DNA from: a bacterium UBP17_UBA6191
GTDB taxonomy: Bacteria > Muiribacteriota > UBA6191
Assembly (NCBI GenBank): GCA_002422125.1
Contig: DITF01000244.1
Coordinates: 11,991 to 19,750, forward strand
Direction of reading: 5' to 3'
DNA length: 7,760 nt
A program made the translations under genes and the position numbers. The stretch's first letter is position 1. Each line of letters opens with the position of its first letter. Shown piece after piece: positions 1 through 6,332 of the stretch. The notes beneath the pieces are model-generated. The model was not told the DNA's origin. It made no database searches and saw only the letters and a program-made list of their open reading frames with translations.

Positions 1-2895
1 GCAGAGCATCTAAAGGCCTCAGTGGAGCTGGATTCCGCTCTATCCGATTACAAAAATGCCGTACGCAAGCTGGGACTGGAATACCAACATGATTCCAGTC
101 TCAAAAGTTTTAAAGGCAATCACGACTCCTCTTTATGGTTTGGGCACACAAAACGCTTCTCCACTATAGTCAACAAATTTGATCCAGCCGGAGCTCAAAG
201 ACATAGGTTGGCCTATTCTCGTGAATTCTTCCGCTACCGTGACTCAATCCTGCAGGCCGTCTTTGGTATGGATGCCTTAAGCGAGGTTGAGTCTCCCTTG
301 CGCATCCAGGTTTATGTACTGGAAAAATCACTCAATGCTCCTGAGTTAAAAGGCAACAATGCCTGGAAATTTTCCAATTTATTACCCCCGCAACAAAGAC
401 CGCTTGGTTACATTAGTGACCGTGATGAGTTTAAAGAAGCCTTAGGACATAAAAACCCTCGTTGGAACTACTTTAAAGATATTCCGGTTCACCCTATATT
501 TCAGTCCACCGATGTCATTTCTCAGGTCGTATGGGAAGAAATGATTGGTGAAATCCCCTATCGTATTTTTCGGGCCCTTCTGTTTGGAGAAGAAGTCGGA
601 CATCTGGATCTGATGGAGTTATCGAGCATCTTTAACCGTAATCTGATGGATGTTCGCAACCAATGGTTTCCCTTCGCACCCACTGCCGGACTTGATGTTG
701 AGATATTGTGGAACCATCTGCCCCAAGATTGGAATTTTGACGATTATCAAAAAGACAATTCTCAACTAGAAGCACCGCAGGCTATCTATTTTGGACTGAT
801 CCATCTAGAATCCTTGCGCAAACAATTTTTGCGGCTGCTGCATGAAAAATTGCCGGAAGCCTCCAGACGAATGAGCCCAGAGGTTCAGCAAACCAGAGAA
901 AGACTGGTAACCATACAAAACAAACTTTTTCAGCTACAGGACTCTTTAAAGCAAAGTGGAGTGGTGCTTGGAATTCTGTCAGGTACAGCGGACTTCAAGA
1001 CAAGATCTCAGGCTGGTGAAGAGAGACTGAATACTCTATATGAGAGGCCAGCAGAATTAAGCCTGAGTTCACCTCAGGGATTAAAACCTTCTGATTTTGG
1101 ATTGGATATGCCTGTACAAACTGGAATTTATAGCCACAATAGCCAGCAATGGGTTGGTATTGTCAACTCAGAAACGGGTAAATTCGGGATTACTGGCGCA
1201 GAAAAAATCTCAACTATACTGGCCGCTGATGCTCAGTTAAAACAAACCATTCGTGATAAAAATTCTGTACCCCTTGATCTGATTCTAAGGCGCTGCATGA
1301 ATCAGTTGGTCCCCTTGACTTTGACTTTTGTCGGGAAAGATGCTGAAAGTAAGGTAGTTAGTTTTTTACCCTCCCGTCAAGCTCCTGGTATGTTTTTTCT
1401 GTTTGCCCAAAGTTCAAGGGAACTGATAAAAGCTGAACAAACTAGAAATTTTTACCTGTACCTGAGTGTGTTCTTGACCCTGGGATTTGCTGGTATTGGC
1501 ATGAAATTTCTCAAGACAAGAACCATTGAACCTATTTTGACTCTGGCCCACTTCATCAGAAGTCTTAAAAATGAGGAATCAGTTCTATCTCCCGTGCAAC
1601 CTGTAAAAAGCGCTGAAGAAATTGAGGAGTTACATCGACAGTTTGAACAAATGGCCATGCGTATTGATGGCCGGGTAAAAACTCTAAAGTGCATCGGTAC
1701 CATGAATGAACTGATGAATCAGGGTGCTAGTAGAATTGTTTTGTTAACCTCCCTGACTAAAAATTGTGTGGAGATTTTTGGTTCGGAATTTGCGATGGCT
1801 GGTGTCTTTGAAAATCGACTGAGCCGAAATCCCGGGGATTGGGCCTGGCACAAATCTGACTCCTCCAAGTTAGTCTCAACCCAGATCGGTCAGACAATTA
1901 TCAGCTTGCTTCTGCCAGAAATCGAAGCGGGGCCCCGTGAACAGGTCCTGGATTTAGGCGAGGGTGCACTTAAAGGCACTGGTATTCATTCCCTCAGATA
2001 CTTTCGTTTTGAATACCTTGGCAAAGACCTCCCAATTGGGCTTCACGGCTGTATTATTCTGGTGATGCCTGATTCCAGAACAGAGGCCCAGATTCTGGCT
2101 CTGTTATCAGTTCAGGCTCAATCCATTCTACTAAAAACCTGGCTGGATGAAATTCAGGAAGACACCAGGAAGGGCTGGGAAGTACAAGCCAGCTTAATGC
2201 CCAAATGCCCTCCAGACACCGAAGGCAGGTACAGCCTTATTCAGCATTTTACTTCAGCCAGAGGGCTGGCGGGTGACTGGTTTGATCTTTTTACCTGTGC
2301 CGGGGATCAAAAAAACTATCTGGTTGCCGCTATATCCGATGTCTCTGGAAAGGGAGTGGGGCCATCCTTGTTTGGAGCATCTTCACGAGCCTGGCTAAGG
2401 GCAGCCATCTATTCTAATGAACTTCGTCCCTCCCAGTTACTGGCAGTCTTAAACCAATTTTTGCAGGAGGAAAAAAATAATTCCCTGTTTGAGACTCTGT
2501 TTTTAGTCATCCTTAATCAGGACACAGGTGAATTTTGTTACGCCTCAGCCGGACACAACAAAATGCTGGTACTTAGGTCCAATGGAGTTTATGAGGAACT
2601 AAATGCCAAAGGTATGCCCTTAGGTATGTTTGCCCCTCTCAAATTTGAAGAAAAACAGGATCTTTTACACATAGGAGATACACTGATTTTATATACTGAC
2701 GGAATCACCGAACTTGAAAACTCCCAACTTGAGCTTTACGGTATGGACAGGATGAAAAATCTAATCCAGGAGAAAATGCATTTTCCACTACAGGATATTC
2801 AACAGATGCTTTTATCGGATATGCATGATTTTCAAGGCACTGCCCTGCCTTCTGATGATGTAACCCTGATTATGATTCGTAAAGAGAAGGTATGA
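1..2895 (+). CDS. Membrane receptor-type PP2C/SpoIIE-family serine phosphatase (5' end outside window)
   Basis: Predicted inner-membrane sensor whose cytoplasmic end dephosphorylates phosphoserine/phosphothreonine on a partner, in RsbU fashion (family knowledge). Residues are counted from the GTG at 22. About 475 residues without a recognised domain, presumably extracytoplasmic, precede a transmembrane helix (about 477-497). Then come a HAMP segment (about 498-555, conserved Pro504, acidic 532-536), a weak GAF-like region (about 560-705), the linker motif VQASLMP (721-727) and a PP2C domain to the end. Metal-site motifs are intact: GDWFD with D752 and D755, DVSGKG with D773, YASAGHN (840-846), LYTDG with D893, SDD with D945 and D946. 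The usual GGD reads AGD (Ala750). The frame is open to base 1. The GTG has an AAAGG five bases upstream, but starting there would leave the ectodomain without an N-terminal membrane helix, which the downstream paralogue has. I therefore infer the start is upstream. The stop overlaps the next start (ATGA). The signal sensed and the target are unknown. Confidence 0.94.
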   Translation, partial: AEHLKASVELDSALSDYKNAVRKLGLEYQHDSSLKSFKGNHDSSLWFGHTKRFSTIVNKFDPAGAQRHRLAYSREFFRYRDSILQAVFGMDALSEVESPLRIQVYVLEKSLNAPELKGNNAWKFSNLLPPQQRPLGYISDRDEFKEALGHKNPRWNYFKDIPVHPIFQSTDVISQVVWEEMIGEIPYRIFRALLFGEEVGHLDLMELSSIFNRNLMDVRNQWFPFAPTAGLDVEILWNHLPQDWNFDDYQKDNSQLEAPQAIYFGLIHLESLRKQFLRLLHEKLPEASRRMSPEVQQTRERLVTIQNKLFQLQDSLKQSGVVLGILSGTADFKTRSQAGEERLNTLYERPAELSLSSPQGLKPSDFGLDMPVQTGIYSHNSQQWVGIVNSETGKFGITGAEKISTILAADAQLKQTIRDKNSVPLDLILRRCMNQLVPLTLTFVGKDAESKVVSFLPSRQAPGMFFLFAQSSRELIKAEQTRNFYLYLSVFLTLGFAGIGMKFLKTRTIEPILTLAHFIRSLKNEESVLSPVQPVKSAEEIEELHRQFEQMAMRIDGRVKTLKCIGTMNELMNQGASRIVLLTSLTKNCVEIFGSEFAMAGVFENRLSRNPGDWAWHKSDSSKLVSTQIGQTIISLLLPEIEAGPREQVLDLGEGALKGTGIHSLRYFRFEYLGKDLPIGLHGCIILVMPDSRTEAQILALLSVQAQSILLKTWLDEIQEDTRKGWEVQASLMPKCPPDTEGRYSLIQHFTSARGLAGDWFDLFTCAGDQKNYLVAAISDVSGKGVGPSLFGASSRAWLRAAIYSNELRPSQLLAVLNQFLQEEKNNSLFETLFLVILNQDTGEFCYASAGHNKMLVLRSNGVYEELNAKGMPLGMFAPLKFEEKQDLLHIGDTLILYTDGITELENSQLELYGMDRMKNLIQEKMHFPLQDIQQMLLSDMHDFQGTALPSDDVTLIMIRKEKV
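2881..2895 (+). promoter_or_regulatory. Translational-coupling junction (ATGA overlap with purine-rich Shine-Dalgarno)
   Basis: The TGA stop of the first phosphatase (2893-2895) shares bases with the ATG of the second (2892-2894). A purine tract, GAGAAGG at 2884-2890, lies almost against the ATG. The AGG end is only one base away, closer than the usual 5-9, while the GAG part is about five bases away. This layout fits re-initiation by ribosomes finishing the upstream gene better than independent initiation. The start is also supported by the basic residues and membrane helix that follow at once. Confidence 0.75.
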
Positions 2896-5800
2896 ACCAT
2901 AAAAAATCACTACCTCTGGGCCGGTTGTTTCAAATACTCTTTTTCCTTACTATCCTGATTCCCTGCATTGCACTCCTTGTTTCAGCTAGGGAAGCCTGGA
3001 CTTCGGCCACTGAGCTTACCAGAAATATGGTAGTCGAAAGTCAAGGCCGTTTTGTAGGTGAACTGGATGGATTTTTGACGGATTCCTACATTCCCGAAAT
3101 GATGAAAATCGCCCAATCCCGTACCCGTTACATGGGAAGCATATGGCCTGAAAGCCTCCCGGAATTACCTGATACAGAACCCTCCATCAGACAAAAAACT
3201 CATTACTGCCAATTAAAACGCGATATGGAGTTGCATTGGCTTTTGCCACTTGGCTATGACACAAAAAATATGTCCTGTGATGATTTCAGAAGTTTACTGG
3301 AGTCACCCCTTAGACTGCATTTAATGGACTACCACTACGGAATCCAGCCCATGGATTATTTTTCCGTAATTTCTGCCATTATGGAGCCTCGCGATACTGA
3401 AATCTACGGGGATGCAAATCTTGCTGACAGCCGGGAAAAAAGACTTTGGCATAAAATGGCAACTTTTCGCGACATTTTTCAGCACAGACAAAGACTGTAT
3501 GAAAAGCTAGGATTTTTATCCAGAATGAAAAGTTATCTGATTCGTACACAGTCGGAGGTAGACCAAGCGATTTCAACCGAGATAATCCCCGAAGATGTTC
3601 AGATATTATTCAAAAAGATAAGCCTTCCAGCACCGGATTCCCTAAAACTTCTTGCTCGAATCAGCAAAATCCCCGAAGTTGAGTTAAAATCTGCCATTGA
3701 ACTACTGTTTCTTGGCTCAGCCGAACCTGATCCCTACAAACTTCGTGAAGCCGTTCGTACCGTTGAAAATCTGCGAATTTTTTTACATAAAGAAGGTTAT
3801 CGAATCCGTGACAATGCTGTCGCTGAGTCCAACGAACCAATACCACCACCAGTTTACTTCAGGCAATTGAATCAGGCCGTGTTTGAATTAACTGGAAGTG
3901 CGGATGTATTCCTATCTGAAATCATAAAAAAAGAGTCTCTAAGCAGGCGCGAGTGGGAAAAGCTTCCTAGAGCATACCTGCTTTATAAACATAGTCACGA
4001 AGACTGGATGCAAGACTGGCATGACTTTGGAGCCGAGGCCAAAATTGTGCATTTTCCACACCAGGAAATTCTGCCAATTCACAGATTGGGACATATCCAA
4101 TCGGTAGCCGATCATTTAAAATTGGCGGACAGAGCCCATTATGAAAGTCCCATGGATCTTAGCATTATAAGTGGTATAAAACGGGCCTCCACAAAGATTG
4201 CACAAAACGATCCTCTCTTAAATGCCTTAAATGTCATCCTAAAATTTTTGACAACCGGTTCCGTTGGTCGCGAATTGTTTGTAGATGCAAGCCGTCTCAT
4301 GCTGATCAAGCAAGTCATAGGCTCCGACCTTTATGAATTGATCAATAGCAAACCCGTCCTGATGCGTTCGGGTGCCTATCAGACTTTGTTTGCGGCTGCA
4401 TTTTTTCCCCCTGATTTTAACGAAAGTCAATATCTCAGAAATCTGGCCATGCCTCCTGTAGCCATGGTCATAACCCTGGTTGACCGAATGATGTTAGGTC
4501 GGCAGTTTGCCTCAATGATCAATATTGAGTCCTCAGCAGATACCAGCTATTTTGAAATGATTGCCAAATTTAATCAGGAAGCCAAAACGGCTATTCCCAT
4601 GTATGCAGGAGAGGAAGTAATCTCTGAAATCCGGGAACTACAAAAGGCATTGCTTGTAAAAAAACATGGTTCTAGTTTGGAAGAAAGCTCTGCTCTGATG
4701 AGTCTGGTGTATCAGTTCAGTGAGTTTTTTGGAGCTTTTCCCGATACCAAAGCCATAAACAAATCCCGGCAAGAAGCATACTGGAGAAAAAATACCCGAA
4801 TTCGCCTACTTCCTGAGTCCGTGGCAAATCAATGGCTTGAAGAACAGGGGGTAGAAGATTCTCGCCTGGTAGACAAGGACAACAAGGTTTGGCTGGTCAG
4901 TGTATTACCCTCCCACGCCCCTATGATTCCCGGCTTTGTGTATGTGACCTTACTTGCGGAATCGGTGGCTTATCGAGATCTTCTATTATTCCTGATCGTA
5001 TCAATCTGTCTGGCCTTATTGGGAGCACTCAGTGCGCTATTTCTTGGGCAATCCATGTCTAAAAATATGGTGCATCCTCTGATGAATCTGCAAAAAAAAG
5101 TGTTTGCATTTACTCATGGAGAAAATCTGGACTACGGAAAAATCGGCTCTCAAGGTGATGAGATCCAGATCATGGAAAATGATTTTTTGGATATGGCTAT
5201 CACCATCAATCAAAGATTGGCTCAGACCTCGTTTTTAAATGAAATGAATCGACGCACCACGGATGGCGAAAGCTCTGCCTCTGTGCTTGAAGACCTCCTA
5301 CTACGGATGGTGGCAATTTGTAAGGCTAAACACGCCTCCGTCCGTTTTATGGAAAGAAACAACCCCGCCGTTACCATAGCGCAATTGCATACTCCCGATT
5401 TTGTTTCGGAAGGTGAATACCAGCGAATCTCTCTGGAAAATCCCTTCTCCTCCGAAGAAGCCAAGCTAGATTCAGATTTGATTGGATTGGTCGATCTGTA
5501 TCCAAAATCTGCCTGGCCGCCTGTAGAGTCGGAGATCGATTTTTTTCAATCTTTAGCATCTTTGGCTCTGGCAATTCAAGGCAAAGCCTGGCTGGATAAA
5601 CTCAAAAAAGACAATGTGGAAGGCCAGGAAATCCAACTGTCTTTGATGCCTTCCGGTACTTTGGATACCAACGGTAATCTGGATTTAGCCTCATCCTATG
5701 TAGCGGCCAGATTTTTAGGTGGTGATTTTTTTGACTGGTTTTTGTGCCCTGATGGAGCCGTGTTAATCATTAGTGATGTATCTGGAAAAGGTGTAGGTGC

Positions 5801-6332
5801 CGCCCTCTTTGGAGCAGCCTGTAAGGCCACATTAAGACAGCTTATGGCTGATTCTTTGGAGTGTGGAAGTAATCTGGCCAGATTAAATGAGCTTTTATGT
5901 ATCGATAAACAAAACTCATTGTTTGCTTCCCTGTTTTTGGCTCGTATCGATTATAAAAATCATCTGTTGCACTATGCCTCAGCCGGACACAATAAAATGA
6001 TTCTGCTTCGCAAAGGCAATACCATTGAGTTTCTAAATGCCAAGGGTTTACCACTAGGCATGTTCACACCAGCACTTTACGAAACCAAAACGATCCCCTT
6101 TAACCCAGGCGATATCATATGTCTATATACTGATGGGGTGAATGAGCTTGAGGATCCCATGTTGAATCTTTATGGAATTCCTAGGCTTGAATCCTTGCTT
6201 CTTTCCAACTCTCATTTAAGTATGACGGATTTAAAAAATCATCTACTTCAAGATTTGGAAAATTACCGGGAAATGCGCCCACCATCAGATGACATAACCT
6301 TTATTCTGGCTAAATCTGTCGTGCCCGGCTAA
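2892..6332 (+). CDS. Membrane receptor-type PP2C/SpoIIE-family serine phosphatase with very large ectodomain
   Basis: Complete 1146-residue protein and tandem paralogue of the upstream gene. A basic N-terminus (KK at 4-5) and a helix at about 12-31 anchor it. An ectodomain of about 660 residues (33-695) follows, which I do not recognise. It contains only two cysteines (C106, C129) and nine histidines between H367 and H416. A second helix (about 697-718) leads to a HAMP segment (about 719-775, Pro729, DE at 756-757), a weak GAF-like region (about 780-897), the IQLSLMP linker and a PP2C domain. The expected metal ligands are present: GGDFFD with D945 and D948, DVSGKG with D962, YASAGHN (1028-1034), LYTDG with D1081, SDD with D1133 and D1134. 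Catalytic competence is therefore likely. By analogy with RsbU-type enzymes the substrate would be a phosphorylated anti-sigma antagonist or similar protein, but none is encoded nearby. Its length is far above simple RsbU proteins because of the ectodomain. The last 23 bases overlap the convergent gene. Confidence 0.97.
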   Translation: MNHKKSLPLGRLFQILFFLTILIPCIALLVSAREAWTSATELTRNMVVESQGRFVGELDGFLTDSYIPEMMKIAQSRTRYMGSIWPESLPELPDTEPSIRQKTHYCQLKRDMELHWLLPLGYDTKNMSCDDFRSLLESPLRLHLMDYHYGIQPMDYFSVISAIMEPRDTEIYGDANLADSREKRLWHKMATFRDIFQHRQRLYEKLGFLSRMKSYLIRTQSEVDQAISTEIIPEDVQILFKKISLPAPDSLKLLARISKIPEVELKSAIELLFLGSAEPDPYKLREAVRTVENLRIFLHKEGYRIRDNAVAESNEPIPPPVYFRQLNQAVFELTGSADVFLSEIIKKESLSRREWEKLPRAYLLYKHSHEDWMQDWHDFGAEAKIVHFPHQEILPIHRLGHIQSVADHLKLADRAHYESPMDLSIISGIKRASTKIAQNDPLLNALNVILKFLTTGSVGRELFVDASRLMLIKQVIGSDLYELINSKPVLMRSGAYQTLFAAAFFPPDFNESQYLRNLAMPPVAMVITLVDRMMLGRQFASMINIESSADTSYFEMIAKFNQEAKTAIPMYAGEEVISEIRELQKALLVKKHGSSLEESSALMSLVYQFSEFFGAFPDTKAINKSRQEAYWRKNTRIRLLPESVANQWLEEQGVEDSRLVDKDNKVWLVSVLPSHAPMIPGFVYVTLLAESVAYRDLLLFLIVSICLALLGALSALFLGQSMSKNMVHPLMNLQKKVFAFTHGENLDYGKIGSQGDEIQIMENDFLDMAITINQRLAQTSFLNEMNRRTTDGESSASVLEDLLLRMVAICKAKHASVRFMERNNPAVTIAQLHTPDFVSEGEYQRISLENPFSSEEAKLDSDLIGLVDLYPKSAWPPVESEIDFFQSLASLALAIQGKAWLDKLKKDNVEGQEIQLSLMPSGTLDTNGNLDLASSYVAARFLGGDFFDWFLCPDGAVLIISDVSGKGVGAALFGAACKATLRQLMADSLECGSNLARLNELLCIDKQNSLFASLFLARIDYKNHLLHYASAGHNKMILLRKGNTIEFLNAKGLPLGMFTPALYETKTIPFNPGDIICLYTDGVNELEDPMLNLYGIPRLESLLLSNSHLSMTDLKNHLLQDLENYREMRPPSDDITFILAKSVVPG

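Noticed and set aside
1452..1703. Open frame of 83 codons on the - strand inside the first phosphatase
   Set aside because: It lies opposite the TM-HAMP coding region, which has clear protein motifs; its own translation looks like a shadow with no domain or Shine-Dalgarno.
2269..2286. Ala instead of the first Gly in the GGD metal motif of the first phosphatase, as a sign of an inactive enzyme
   Set aside because: The metal-binding aspartates D752 and D755 and all later motifs are intact, and a small residue is kept, so loss of activity is not supported.
5222..5574. Two overlapping - strand frames opposite the GAF-like region of the second phosphatase
   Set aside because: They overlap each other and a well-supported gene; no motif or initiation signal was seen. 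The same holds for the shorter - strand frames at 3379-3576, 3661-3849, 4239-4430 and 5842-6054.
6231..6254. Small hairpin next to an A6 run that could end - strand transcripts
   Set aside because: The stem is four A/T-rich pairs (ATCT/AGAT), too weak for an intrinsic terminator, and it lies within PP2C coding sequence.
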